NCBI GenBank assembly: GCA_018818595.1
Contig: JAHIRM010000003.1
Location: forward strand, 1 to 64,000
Direction: 5' to 3'
DNA from: Bacillota bacterium
Lineage (GTDB): Bacteria; Bacillota_I; Bacilli_A; Izemoplasmatales; Hujiaoplasmataceae
Length of the DNA stretch: 64,000 nucleotides
In this document: piece after piece, positions 1 through 8,495 of the stretch
Position numbering within the stretch: position 1 is the stretch's first letter
Layout: each line of letters begins with the position of its first letter
Made by a program: the position numbers and the translations under genes
The notes under the pieces: model-generated
What the model was told of the DNA's origin: nothing
Database searches by the model: none
What the model saw: only the letters and a program-made list of their open reading frames with translations

Positions 1-55
1 AAGGCATCGGACTTTGACTCCGAGATCGGTAGTTCAAATCTACCTAGCCCAGCCA
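1..55 (+). tRNA. tRNA-Gln (UUG), 5' end cut by window edge
   Basis: This is the 3' part of a tRNA. The anticodon stem-loop CGGA-CTTTGAC-TCCG gives anticodon TTG (glutamine). The T arm GGTAG-TTCAAAT-CTACC, the acceptor 3' strand and an encoded CCA follow, ending at 55. The 5' acceptor strand lies before the window. It is the first of three closely spaced tRNA genes and is probably co-transcribed with them. Confidence 0.93.
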
Positions 56-64
56 GTTTTTTTT

Positions 65-140
65 GACCCGCTAGCTCAGCTGGTAGAGCATTTGACTTTT
101 AATCAAAGGGTCAGGCGTTCGAATCGCCTGCGGGTCACCA
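65..140 (+). tRNA. tRNA-Lys (UUU)
   Basis: Complete 76-nt cloverleaf. The acceptor GACCCGC pairs with GCGGGTC, followed by ACCA. The anticodon loop CTTTTAA sits between TTTGA and TCAAA and gives anticodon TTT. The T loop TTCGAAT is canonical and CCA is encoded. It lies 9 nt after tRNA-Gln. Confidence 0.97.
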
Positions 141-164
141 TTTTTTTATTTATCATTATTTACT

Positions 165-248
165 GCGGGTATGGCGAAATTGGCAGACGCGCTAGACTTA
201 GGATCTAGTTCCCAGTGAGTGCAGGTTCAAGTCCTGTTACCCGCACCA
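165..248 (+). tRNA. tRNA-Leu (UAG)
   Basis: 84-nt class II tRNA with a long variable arm. The acceptor GCGGGTA pairs with TACCCGC, and ACCA follows. The anticodon loop CTTAGGA is flanked by CTAGA and TCTAG and gives anticodon TAG. CCA is encoded. It is the last gene of this tRNA cluster before the terminator. Confidence 0.96.
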
Positions 249-277
249 AACATTCGTTTTGATAAGTAAAAAAAATA

Positions 278-310
278 AATCAGTCAGAATTTCTGACTGA
301 TTTTTCTTTT
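278..310. terminator. bidirectional terminator between the tRNA cluster and yidD
   Basis: Near-perfect hairpin with stem AAATCAGTCAGAA (278-290) and TTCTGACTGATTT (291-303), with T runs on both strands. It sits between the convergent tRNA cluster and yidD, so it can serve both. Confidence 0.9.
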
Positions 311-314
311 TAAG

Positions 315-605
315 TTAACTATCTTTATGTTTTTCATTTTCTTCTTTTAATGCGGCTTCTTTTTCCTCTTTGAGTTGTCTTTTAAGTTCCTTCTTATATT
401 TAGGAATAGGATCATAGCCTCCTTTTGATAAAGGATTACAGCGAAGAATTCTCCAAATAGTTAAAAAAGTAGCTGAAAAGATATTATAATTTTGAAAAGC
501 ATCGATTGCATAGTTCGAACAAGAAGGACGATACCTACAAGTTGGATTTTTATTTGAAGTGGCGTTTTGATAGCTTTTAATTAATTTTATGATTAATTTT
601 TTCAT
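315..605 (-). CDS. yidD: membrane protein insertion efficiency factor YidD
   Basis: YidD family, about 96 aa: small basic proteins at the inner face of the membrane that help YidC/Sec-dependent insertion. The family signature is clear: [11 protein letters not shown], then an aromatic/hydrophobic stretch and [14 protein letters not shown], with the three conserved Cys. A Lys/Glu-rich tail follows and is not conserved. A GTG lies 9 nt upstream, but the ATG at 605 is preferred because GGTGAG (610-615, minus strand) sits at the right distance from it. Its yidC/rpmH partners are not in the window. The product call is secure; the exact role rests on family knowledge. Confidence 0.93.
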   Translation of the reverse strand: MKKLIIKLIKSYQNATSNKNPTCRYRPSCSNYAIDAFQNYNIFSATFLTIWRILRCNPLSKGGYDPIPKYKKELKRQLKEEKEAALKEENEKHKDS

Positions 606-621
606 ATTTCTCACCGATATT

Positions 622-630
622 ATTGTACCA
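622..630 (-). promoter_or_regulatory. extended -10 of yidD
   Basis: On the minus strand TGG-TACAAT precedes the GGTGAG ribosome site and the ATG at 605. The predicted start near 615 gives a leader of only about 10 nt. No good -35 is visible. Confidence 0.6.
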
Positions 631-796
631 GTAAAACAAAAAAATCACAATGATAATGGAATAATAAGTTTCATTTGACACAAATGATTTTTCTTACAAT
701 ATGAATAAATATTCATGTTGTGATAAGAATCAAATACTATTTCGATATGTAAGGATTATTCAAACAATAGCTTTATTGAAAACAGGCATAATTTTG

Positions 797-825
797 TTGT
801 TAAAATAAAGCAAATGTGTTAGAAT
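797..825 (+). promoter_or_regulatory. promoter of ytxK-ackA
   Basis: TTGTTA (797-802), a 17-bp spacer and TAGAAT (820-825). GGTGAG at 835-840 is the ribosome site for the ATG at 843, so the leader is only about 10 nt. Confidence 0.65.
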
Positions 826-842
826 AATTAAATGGTGAGATT

Positions 843-1775
843 ATGTTAAATCAAACAAATATTGAATTAATTTATGAAGTTATCGATGAATCAAGTATGA
901 TTTTTTTTGAGACAATAAACACAACCTATTTAGCGGGAATTGTTTTTACATGCGAAAACATTTTATCTCAAGAAATTTTACAAGATATAAACGAAGATGC
1001 AAAATTAAAATTATTCGCTTTAATACATAAAATTTATTCGATTGATTTTAAAAAAGAAGAAGTTCGAAAAGCGCTTCAACTTAGTATTTTAAAAGGATTA
1101 AAACATTCAAATAGAAACAATCAAGACATAACACCTGATACAATAGGAATCTTTATCGCTTATCTAGTTGATAAGTTATATCATAACCAAACATTAAAAC
1201 TTATATTTGATCCTTTAATTGGTACAGGGAATTTACTTACCTGTATTGGGAATCACATCGAAGCTGAAGTAGAATTAATTGGAGTTGAACACAACGAAGA
1301 AAGTTATAAATTAGCAAGAGCTTTGTTTGATATGATGGACTACAAAGATAATTTATTTTTTCAAGACACACTTACTTTTAATAATATAGCTTCTGATTTA
1401 ATTGTGACAGATTTTCCTACATTAGATAAAATTAATGAACCATATTTTCCTTATGAAGTCATTAAACATCATTATCATAATTTAAGGAATGATGGCTATT
1501 TTATCGGTATTATTCCGAATGATTTTTTTACCGTTTCAGGAAGTGTTGCTTTTAAAGAATCGATTATCGACATGTGGAAAGTTCTTGGGTTAATTCAGTT
1601 GCCAATATCCATGTTTAAAGGAATTGGTAAAAGCGTTTTAATTCTTCAAAAATGCACGAAAGAAGAGTTGAAAAATGATGTAGTTTTATTAGCAGAAATT
1701 CCTTCTTTTGAAGATCAAGAAGGTGTACAAATAGCAATAAAAAAAATAAATAAATGGTTTGAAGAAAGAACCTAA
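843..1775 (+). CDS. ytxK: YtxK-like class I SAM-dependent methyltransferase (N6-DNA-methylase fold)
   Basis: 310 aa, related to the YtxK/COG0827 group that lies upstream of ackA in Bacillus. The gene order is kept here with a 21-nt gap. Residues 1-115 are a helical N-terminal domain. Residues 123-132 (DPLIGTGNLL) are SAM motif I of a Rossmann methyltransferase. At motif IV, where DNA N6-adenine methylases have (D/N)PP(Y/F), this protein has D-F-P (190-192). The substrate is therefore unknown, and it may not act on DNA. No restriction or specificity subunit is nearby, so an R-M role is unlikely. Family membership is fairly sure; function is not. Confidence 0.8.
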   Translation: MLNQTNIELIYEVIDESSMIFFETINTTYLAGIVFTCENILSQEILQDINEDAKLKLFALIHKIYSIDFKKEEVRKALQLSILKGLKHSNRNNQDITPDTIGIFIAYLVDKLYHNQTLKLIFDPLIGTGNLLTCIGNHIEAEVELIGVEHNEESYKLARALFDMMDYKDNLFFQDTLTFNNIASDLIVTDFPTLDKINEPYFPYEVIKHHYHNLRNDGYFIGIIPNDFFTVSGSVAFKESIIDMWKVLGLIQLPISMFKGIGKSVLILQKCTKEELKNDVVLLAEIPSFEDQEGVQIAIKKINKWFEERT

Positions 1776-1796
1776 TAAGGCAGGAGAATACAAAGA

Positions 1797-2987
1797 ATGT
1801 TAAAAATTATCGCAGTAAATGCAGGAAGTTCATCCCTTAAATTTCAACTTTTAGAAATGCCTTCTGAAAAAATAATTACAAGTGGGATTGTCGAAAGAAT
1901 TGGAATGAAAGATTCCGTTTTTTCCATTAAGTTAAATGGAGAAAAAATTGAAGAAATTAAAGATATTGAGGATCATAGTGAAGCTGTAAAAATGTTATTG
2001 GAGCGCTTAATCGACTTCAACATTATTTCTTCTTTTGATGAAATCAATGGGATAGGACACAGAGTGGTTCATGGCGCGAGCGTCATAACTGATTCTTGCA
2101 TTATTACTGAAAAGGAAATAGAAATACTTGAAAGCATTATCGATTTAGGCCCTCTACACTTGGTTCCAAATTTAACAGGGATTAAAGCATTTAAGAAAAT
2201 TTTGCCAGATGTAAAACAAGTTGCTGTTTTTGATACGGCTTTTCATCAAACAATGCCAGAAGAAGCTTTCTTATATGCAGTTCCTTATGATTGGTATGAA
2301 CATTATCAAGTTAGAAAATACGGTTTTCATGGAACTTCGCATAAATATGTTTCGATTAGAGCAGCTGAATTACTTGGAAAGAAACCAGAAGATGTGAATG
2401 TTATTGTAGCTCACATCGGAAATGGCGCGTCTATCTGTGCTGTAAAAGCTGGAAAATCAGTCGATACTTCAATGGGATTCACTCCACTTGAAGGAATTCC
2501 AATGGGGACAAGATCGGGAAATATTGATCCTGCTATTATTGAATACATGATGAATAAAAAACATAAATCCGTAAAAGAGATTACGAATATTTTAAATAAA
2601 TTTTCAGGATATATCGGAGTTTCTGGACTTTCATCTGATTCTAGAGATTTAGTAAAAGCCAGTGAAGAAGGGAATCATAGAGCTTCTTTAGCTATTAACA
2701 TTCAAGCGAAAAGAATCGCAGACTACATTGCAAGTTACTATGTATACATGGGCGGAGCAGATGCCATAATCTTTACGGCAGGAATTGGTGAAAACGCACC
2801 GACAACCAGAGAAAACATTATAGATAGATTAAGTGTTTTAGGAGTTAAAATCGATCTAATCAAAAACAATTGTAGAGGCGTTGAAAAACTTGTTTCAACT
2901 GATGATTCTAAAGTTAAAGTATTTGTAATTCCAACCAATGAAGAAGTAATGATTGCAAGAGACACCGTAAAACTCATTTCTTTATAA
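1797..2987 (+). CDS. ackA: acetate kinase
   Basis: 396 aa, full length for the family. AckA converts acetyl phosphate and ADP to acetate and ATP, the substrate-level phosphorylation step of acetate fermentation in the cytosol. Visible signatures are the N-terminal phosphate-binding VNAGSSSLKF, GHRVVHGA, VFDTAFHQTMP, KYGFHGTSHKYVS, the ASKHA-fold HIGNGAS and the C-terminal FTAGIGENAP. The site CAGGAGAA precedes the ATG. It is likely co-transcribed with ytxK. Phosphotransacetylase is not in the window. Confidence 0.98.
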   Translation: MLKIIAVNAGSSSLKFQLLEMPSEKIITSGIVERIGMKDSVFSIKLNGEKIEEIKDIEDHSEAVKMLLERLIDFNIISSFDEINGIGHRVVHGASVITDSCIITEKEIEILESIIDLGPLHLVPNLTGIKAFKKILPDVKQVAVFDTAFHQTMPEEAFLYAVPYDWYEHYQVRKYGFHGTSHKYVSIRAAELLGKKPEDVNVIVAHIGNGASICAVKAGKSVDTSMGFTPLEGIPMGTRSGNIDPAIIEYMMNKKHKSVKEITNILNKFSGYIGVSGLSSDSRDLVKASEEGNHRASLAINIQAKRIADYIASYYVYMGGADAIIFTAGIGENAPTTRENIIDRLSVLGVKIDLIKNNCRGVEKLVSTDDSKVKVFVIPTNEEVMIARDTVKLISL

Positions 2988-2996
2988 ACAGAAAAC

Positions 2997-3040
2997 AAAC
3001 CTCCAAGGCGTAGTATTTTAAAAAGGCTTAGGAGGTTTTT
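2997..3040 (+). terminator. terminator-like hairpin whose 3' arm is the Shine-Dalgarno of the next gene
   Basis: AAACCTCC (2997-3004) pairs with GGAGGTTT (3031-3038), extended by AAG/CTT around one bulged A, and is followed by TTTTTT. This looks like the intrinsic terminator of ackA. The 3' arm contains AGGAGG, placed 8 nt before the ATG at 3044, so folding would both end transcription and hide the ribosome site of the gene at 3044. Confidence 0.6.
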
Positions 3041-3043
3041 TAT

Positions 3044-4402
3044 ATGAAAAAAATAGGACTTATTTCTTTTCTTGCTTTTTGTTTCTTTCATTTCAATTGG
3101 ATAAACGCCGAATCCATTGATATTCCTATCTTAACTCCAAATTCAGGATTCACTTACACCATTAATGGAGCCATTCAAAAAGAAGAGTATTTATATATCT
3201 ATGGATTTCAAAGAGAAACTGAAAGAGACGATGTGAACGGACTTTTAATTGTCTATAACACGACGACGTCCACAGAAGAACATATTGTATTATATGAAAT
3301 GGGCTATATAGAATCCTTTGAACTTGGAATCGTTTTTTCAAATGATTCAATTGGAATTATCAATAAAAATTATGGAATTTTGTATCCTTATCAAACTTAT
3401 CGATATCGTTCAACTGAAATACTTCGATTTGACTTAGATGGAAATTTACTTGAAAAAGTCATTCTATATGATGAATTTTCCAATTATAATATTATCGAAA
3501 ATCAATTTGTACTAACAACAATATTTAATGAGCACATCTGTGTAAACGAACAACTTGAAGTGAATGATTTAATCCCTCCAAATTACAATCAAATAGGAGA
3601 ATTTAGATATCTATATGAAGGAGTGATTGTTGTAAATGACGCGTTTGTAAGTGAAATATTAATTGATACCCCTGGTATATACCACATTGAATTGAGAAAT
3701 CTTGATTTTTCATTTGACATATCGCTTGAGCCCCTCATAGAAGGGGTCATTGATTATTCAGAATATAATGAAGACGTCATTATTCATTCATTAGGTGAAT
3801 TGTGGCTTAATAACGAACTATATAATTCAGGGGATACAATATCTTCTCCGGGGAATTATCAATTAGAAGTGAAAGGAGTCAATGGATTTACAAAACAAAT
3901 TCATTTTAGTATTCATCCTCAAGTTCTTCCTGTTTTTGAAGGATATCAAGAATCACAATCTATTCGTATTTATACGAATGCCGTATATGTAGAAATTAAT
4001 GAAAAAATATATACTGGAGAACTTTTGACTGTTCCGGGAGACTATCTTTTAAAACTTTTCGGAGTTGAAAACTATGAAAAACAGATTCATTTTGAAATTC
4101 TACCTAGTTTATCCGGAATTGAAGATGGGATAAGTTATGAAGAAAATGTTTTGATTCAAGTAAACGGAGAAGCTTATATTAATGGCGAATATATTTTAAA
4201 TTCGTATTTTGTGGATTCTCCTGGAGAGTATGAAGTGATACTTATGTATAAAGAAGAAACGTATCAAATGTATCATTTTTCAGTTTTTGAATCTCAAGAA
4301 GATTCTATAGAAGAAGAAAATGTACAACCGTTTAATGAACTTCAATATTTATTAGGTGGGTTAATTCTTTTAGGATTGTTTCTGATTTTCCGCAAGAAAT
4401 AA
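3044..4402 (+). CDS. secreted, membrane-anchored surface protein with Ig-like repeats
   Basis: 452 aa, no named family recognised. An N-terminal signal peptide (about 1-22, hydrophobic core LISFLAFCFFHF, cleavage near INA) and a C-terminal helix (about 433-449, GGLILLGLFLIF) ending in RKK suggest an extracytoplasmic protein anchored at its C-terminus. Residues 24-165 are beta-rich and propeller-like. Three units of about 57 aa follow (about 232-292, 297-354, 357-416) with a degenerate one at about 195-228. Each unit carries an invariant (S/V/T)PG(N/D/E/I)Y and ends in a Q-(I/M)-H/Y-F strand, as in bacterial Ig-like domains. There is no LPXTG motif. The AGGAGG site is buried in a hairpin. Role unknown; adhesion or surface exposure is a guess. 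Confidence 0.7.
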   Translation: MKKIGLISFLAFCFFHFNWINAESIDIPILTPNSGFTYTINGAIQKEEYLYIYGFQRETERDDVNGLLIVYNTTTSTEEHIVLYEMGYIESFELGIVFSNDSIGIINKNYGILYPYQTYRYRSTEILRFDLDGNLLEKVILYDEFSNYNIIENQFVLTTIFNEHICVNEQLEVNDLIPPNYNQIGEFRYLYEGVIVVNDAFVSEILIDTPGIYHIELRNLDFSFDISLEPLIEGVIDYSEYNEDVIIHSLGELWLNNELYNSGDTISSPGNYQLEVKGVNGFTKQIHFSIHPQVLPVFEGYQESQSIRIYTNAVYVEINEKIYTGELLTVPGDYLLKLFGVENYEKQIHFEILPSLSGIEDGISYEENVLIQVNGEAYINGEYILNSYFVDSPGEYEVILMYKEETYQMYHFSVFESQEDSIEEENVQPFNELQYLLGGLILLGLFLIFRKK

Positions 4403-4424
4403 GATTTCATTAAGTTTATAGATG

Positions 4425-4433
4425 TGATATAAT
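4425..4433 (+). promoter_or_regulatory. extended -10 of dnaE-pfkA
   Basis: TGA-TATAAT. The predicted +1 is about 4440, where GGTGAT (4440-4445) begins, and the GTG start is at 4449. The leader would be about 9 nt. Confidence 0.65.
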
Positions 4434-4448
4434 CAAATTGGTGATAAT

Positions 4449-7400
4449 GTGATAAATTTTAACTTATTTATTCAAACAGGATACTCGTTTAATGGTAGTT
4501 TAATTGACATTGAAAAGCTTGTTTTAAAATCAAAAGAACTTGGATATCTTACGCTAGGAATTGGAGATGTCAATAACCTTTACGGCGCAGTAAAGTTCTA
4601 TCAGCTTTGCAAAAAGTCAGGAATTAAGCCACTCATTGGTATGCAAATTTATCTTAAAAATAACGAGTTAGTTCAAACTCCATTTTTACTTTATGCCAAA
4701 AATCAACAAGGATATTTAAATCTAATTAAAATAAGCACTTATTTAGGAACAATAGATAAAGTAATTCCGTTAGAAGAACTCCAAAAATATCAACATGGCT
4801 TAATCATCATTTCCATGACTTCACAAGGTGATATATATCAAGCCTTGTTATCAAATGATTTAGGAAAAGCAAATGATTTGGTTCGAAATTACGAAAAAAT
4901 ATTTGATGATTATTTTTTAGGGCTTGATTTAAATAATTTTACAATAGAAATGAAAATCGCACCAGAATTAAAAAACCTAGGAAAAATGATTGTCATAAAT
5001 CAAGTCAATTATCTTGAAAAAGAAGATCGTTACGCAGCTACAATTTTGAAAAGCATTTTAAAAGAACAACATCAAATTCAAGATGGTTTGTTTGTTAATG
5101 AAGAAAGCATATTTGATTTAAAATCACTAGATGTTTTGACACAAATGTATCAAGATTATTCTAAAGCCATTCAAAACACATATGACTTAATCGATTCCAT
5201 TGATTTTAATTTTGATTTTACAAAACGACATCTTCCAAAATTTCTTGTTCCTAATAACCATGAGGCACACCATTATTTAAAGGCACTTGCAGAAAATGGG
5301 TTAAAGAGAAGACTTCAAACAAAAAAATCCACAAAATATGGCTTTATAACTTATCAAGAACGTTTAAATTATGAACTAAATGTAATTCATCAAATGAATT
5401 ATGATGATTATTTCTTAATCGTATGGGATTTTGTTTTGTATGCGAAAAAAAATCATATTTTAGTAGGACCAGGAAGAGGTTCTGCTGCAGGATCTCTTGT
5501 TTCTTATGTGTTAGGGATTGTTGACGTCGATCCACTAGAATTTGATTTATACTTTGAACGCTTTTTAAATCCAGAACGTATCACAATGCCTGATATTGAC
5601 ATGGACTTTCCGGATGATAAAAGAGACGAAGTCATCAGATATGTTGTTAATAAGTATGGAAAAGATCATGTTACTTCCATTATTACGTTTGGGACATTTC
5701 AAGGAAAAAGCGCGCTAAGAGACACAGCAAGAATACTAAACATTAGCGACACGATCGTAAGCGAAGTAACCACTTATGTTGGTGAAAGCGATAATTCTAT
5801 TTTTGAATTTATCAAAGATCAACCACAAAAATATAGTTATTTAATGGAAATCCCAGAAGTGAACCAACTCTTTCAAGTAGCGACAAAACTAGTAGGATTA
5901 CCACGTCACATTTCTACTCACGCTGCAGGAATTATCATAACGGATCAAGAAATTACAAATTATGTTCCGGTACAAAATGGATTAATGGATATGTACCAAA
6001 CCCAATTTGAAGCCTCAGATCTAGAAGAACTGGGATTACTTAAAATTGATTTTTTAGGTCTTAGAAACTTAACTACAATTGACAAAGTATTAGATTTAAT
6101 TTTTAAAGAATCTGGAGAAGTACTCGATATCTATAAAATACCGATGGACGACCAGTTGACTTTTCAATTATTAAAGAACGTCAATACGTTAGGAATCTTT
6201 CAATTAGAATCAAAAGGAATGATGAGTTTACTTCGTCAAATGCAAATTGAAAATTTTGAAGATATTTCAACTTGCATAGCGCTTTTTAGACCAGGACCAA
6301 TGGAAAATATTCCTACTTTCTTAAAAAGAAGATTGCATCAAGAAGAAGTGCATTATCCTCATCCGGACTTAGAATCTATTTTAAAATCCACTCAAGGAAT
6401 TATCGTTTATCAAGAACAAATTATGAAAATCGCGAATTCTTTTGCAGGATATTCTCTTGGAGAAGCCGATGTATTAAGAAGAGCGGTCAGCAAGAAAAAA
6501 GAATCCATTTTAATTGAAGAAAGAGATAAATTTATACGTAAATCCAAAGAAAAGAATCAATCAGAAGTGATAAGCAATGAAATTTATGATTATATTGTTA
6601 AGTTCGCAAATTACGGATTTAATAAAAGTCATTCCGTTGTCTATAGCCTAATTGCTTACTGGATGGCTTATTTAAAAGCTAATTATCCTACCTATTTTAT
6701 GGCAGTATTGTTAGACGCATCCATCGGGTCTCAAACTGCTACAGCGGATTATATTCGAGACTGTCGGAAATTAGGCATTAAAGTCTATCCTCCAAGAATT
6801 AATGAATCTGAGAAACGATATAAGTTAGAAAACAACCACTTGCGATTTCCGTATTTAGGCATACGAAACATAGGGACAATTATTGGTGCCCGTCTTGAAG
6901 AAATGAAAGAAGTAAGACCGTTTAATAGTTTTATTGATTTTATGTCTCGAGCAAAAGATATTAATATAAGGGTTATTGAATCAATGATTTTAATTGGAAT
7001 GTTTGACGAATTCCCTCAAACAAAAAAAACTTTGATTGAAAACATAAAACAAATTTCTGGGTTCTTAAGTTTGGGATTAGTCGCAAAAGAAGAAGATTTT
7101 GTATACATTGAGTTTTTAGAATATGATTATGAATATCTTCAAAAACAAGAAAAAGAATTAATCGGGATTAATTTGAGTTATCACGCAATCAATCAATACA
7201 TTGATTTGTTGGAAAAAGAACAAATTCCTTTAGTGAGCGATATCATCGATCAAACTATAGGTCACATCGAATTTGCGGGGGTTATTCGTAAGATAAAACC
7301 AATTAAAACTAAAAAAGGAGATTTAATGGCCTTTTTATGGATTGAAGACCAATTTTCAGAAATTGAAGGAGTATTATTTCCTGAAGATTATGAACAATGC

Positions 7401-7508
7401 AAAAAGGATTTAATTATTAATGATGCGTTACTGATTCAAGGTACTTTAGATATGAGAAACAAAGGCAAACAAGTAATTATCAAACAAATCAAAAAAATAG
7501 GAAGGTGA
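4449..7508 (+). CDS. dnaE: DNA polymerase III alpha subunit, DnaE type
   Basis: 1019 aa, in the range of Firmicutes DnaE. Domains in order: an N-terminal PHP domain (about 1-210), the palm with GPGRGSAAGSLVSYVLGI and the catalytic PDIDMDFPDDKR (about residues 335-395), the fingers with HAAGI, a helix-hairpin-helix region, and a C-terminal OB fold (HIEFAGVIRKI, about 935-1019). It starts with GTG at 4449 behind GGTGAT. In low-GC Gram-positives DnaE works beside PolC, which is not in the window. pfkA begins 6 nt after its stop. This matches the dnaE-acc-pfkA-pyk order of Firmicutes with accDA absent. Confidence 0.97.
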   Translation: MINFNLFIQTGYSFNGSLIDIEKLVLKSKELGYLTLGIGDVNNLYGAVKFYQLCKKSGIKPLIGMQIYLKNNELVQTPFLLYAKNQQGYLNLIKISTYLGTIDKVIPLEELQKYQHGLIIISMTSQGDIYQALLSNDLGKANDLVRNYEKIFDDYFLGLDLNNFTIEMKIAPELKNLGKMIVINQVNYLEKEDRYAATILKSILKEQHQIQDGLFVNEESIFDLKSLDVLTQMYQDYSKAIQNTYDLIDSIDFNFDFTKRHLPKFLVPNNHEAHHYLKALAENGLKRRLQTKKSTKYGFITYQERLNYELNVIHQMNYDDYFLIVWDFVLYAKKNHILVGPGRGSAAGSLVSYVLGIVDVDPLEFDLYFERFLNPERITMPDIDMDFPDDKRDEVIRYVVNKYGKDHVTSIITFGTFQGKSALRDTARILNISDTIVSEVTTYVGESDNSIFEFIKDQPQKYSYLMEIPEVNQLFQVATKLVGLPRHISTHAAGIIITDQEITNYVPVQNGLMDMYQTQFEASDLEELGLLKIDFLGLRNLTTIDKVLDLIFKESGEVLDIYKIPMDDQLTFQLLKNVNTLGIFQLESKGMMSLLRQMQIENFEDISTCIALFRPGPMENIPTFLKRRLHQEEVHYPHPDLESILKSTQGIIVYQEQIMKIANSFAGYSLGEADVLRRAVSKKKESILIEERDKFIRKSKEKNQSEVISNEIYDYIVKFANYGFNKSHSVVYSLIAYWMAYLKANYPTYFMAVLLDASIGSQTATADYIRDCRKLGIKVYPPRINESEKRYKLENNHLRFPYLGIRNIGTIIGARLEEMKEVRPFNSFIDFMSRAKDINIRVIESMILIGMFDEFPQTKKTLIENIKQISGFLSLGLVAKEEDFVYIEFLEYDYEYLQKQEKELIGINLSYHAINQYIDLLEKEQIPLVSDIIDQTIGHIEFAGVIRKIKPIKTKKGDLMAFLWIEDQFSEIEGVLFPEDYEQCKKDLIINDALLIQGTLDMRNKGKQVIIKQIKKIGR

Positions 7509-7514
7509 AAAATT

Positions 7515-8465
7515 ATGAATATTGGAGTATTAACATCAGGTGGAGATGCGCCTGGTATGAACGCCGCCATTAGAGCGGTTGTTAGAACTGCAATTCATTG
7601 TGGAATGGGTGCTTATGGCATATATGATGGCTATAAAGGGTTAGTTGAAGGCAAAATAAAAAAATTAGAACGAAACGATGTTGGACAAATACTGAATCGG
7701 GGAGGCACCATATTGGGATCTTCTAGATTAAATGAGTTTAAAGAATATTCAGTTCGTGAAATAGCCGTTAATAATTTAAAACAAAACGGAATTGATGCGT
7801 TAGTAGTCATTGGTGGAGATGGTACATACAGAGGTGCCATGGCTTTAACAGAAATGGGAATAAATTGCATTGCTTTACCTGGAACCATTGATAATGACAT
7901 TGCATCAACAGAATATACCATTGGATTTTTTACGGCATTAGATACTGCAATTGGAGCAATCGATAAATTAAGAGATACATCCTTTTCTCACCAAAGATGT
8001 ACAGTGGTAGAAGTCATGGGAAGAGATTGTGGCGATTTAGCCATTTTTTCAGGAATTGCATGTGGCGCAGAAATTGTAATTACAAAAGAAACAGGATTTA
8101 ACAAAGAAGACGTTCTAAAACAAGTACATTATGCCAAATCAATTGGGAAAAGGCATTTAATTATCGTAGCAGCTGAAAATATAACGGATGTAGGTGTTTT
8201 AGCAAGAGATATTCAAGCAAGTTCGGATTATGAATCTAGAGCGACCGTTTTAGGTCACATCCAAAGAGGTGGAACACCTAGTGCGTTTGATCGTGTTCTT
8301 GCAAGTAAAATGGGCTCCTTTGCAGTTGAATTATTAGAAAAGGGTCTTGGTGGGAAAGCTGTTTTCTCAAAAGGAATCGAAATTGATTATTGTGATATTT
8401 TTGATGCATTAAGTAAAGAAAAGAAAATAACAGACTTATATTCTTATCTACCAAAATTAAATTAA
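7515..8465 (+). CDS. pfkA: ATP-dependent 6-phosphofructokinase
   Basis: 316 aa, normal length for bacterial PfkA. It phosphorylates fructose 6-phosphate to the 1,6-bisphosphate, the committed step of glycolysis. Signatures: N-terminal GVLTSGGDAPGMNAAIRAV (ATP site), GGDGTYRGA, catalytic PGTIDNDI, VVEVMGRDCGDLA (substrate site) and GHIQRGGTPSAFDR. AGGTGAAA precedes the ATG. It follows dnaE by 6 nt, so the two share a transcript. Pyruvate kinase is not next to it, unlike in Bacillus. Confidence 0.98.
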   Translation: MNIGVLTSGGDAPGMNAAIRAVVRTAIHCGMGAYGIYDGYKGLVEGKIKKLERNDVGQILNRGGTILGSSRLNEFKEYSVREIAVNNLKQNGIDALVVIGGDGTYRGAMALTEMGINCIALPGTIDNDIASTEYTIGFFTALDTAIGAIDKLRDTSFSHQRCTVVEVMGRDCGDLAIFSGIACGAEIVITKETGFNKEDVLKQVHYAKSIGKRHLIIVAAENITDVGVLARDIQASSDYESRATVLGHIQRGGTPSAFDRVLASKMGSFAVELLEKGLGGKAVFSKGIEIDYCDIFDALSKEKKITDLYSYLPKLN

Positions 8466-8492
8466 AAAGAACTCAAATTGAGCTCTTTTTTT
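8466..8492. terminator. terminator between convergent pfkA and the radical SAM gene
   Basis: Stem AGAACTCAA / TTGAGCTCT (8468-8476 / 8478-8486, one mismatch) followed by T7. The A run on the other side allows use from the minus strand. Confidence 0.75.
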
Positions 8493-8495
8493 ATC

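Noticed and set aside
14-208. Open reading frame across the tRNA cluster
   Set aside because: It runs through tRNA-Gln, tRNA-Lys and tRNA-Leu, and has no ribosome site; the tRNA folds explain the sequence.
843-1775. N6-adenine DNA methylase of a restriction system
   Set aside because: Motif IV is not canonical, no restriction or specificity gene is near, and the ytxK-ackA order is a housekeeping arrangement.
2738-3091. Minus-strand frame opposite the end of ackA
   Set aside because: Its composition follows the ackA codons read backwards, it has no ribosome site, and it spans the ackA terminator hairpin.
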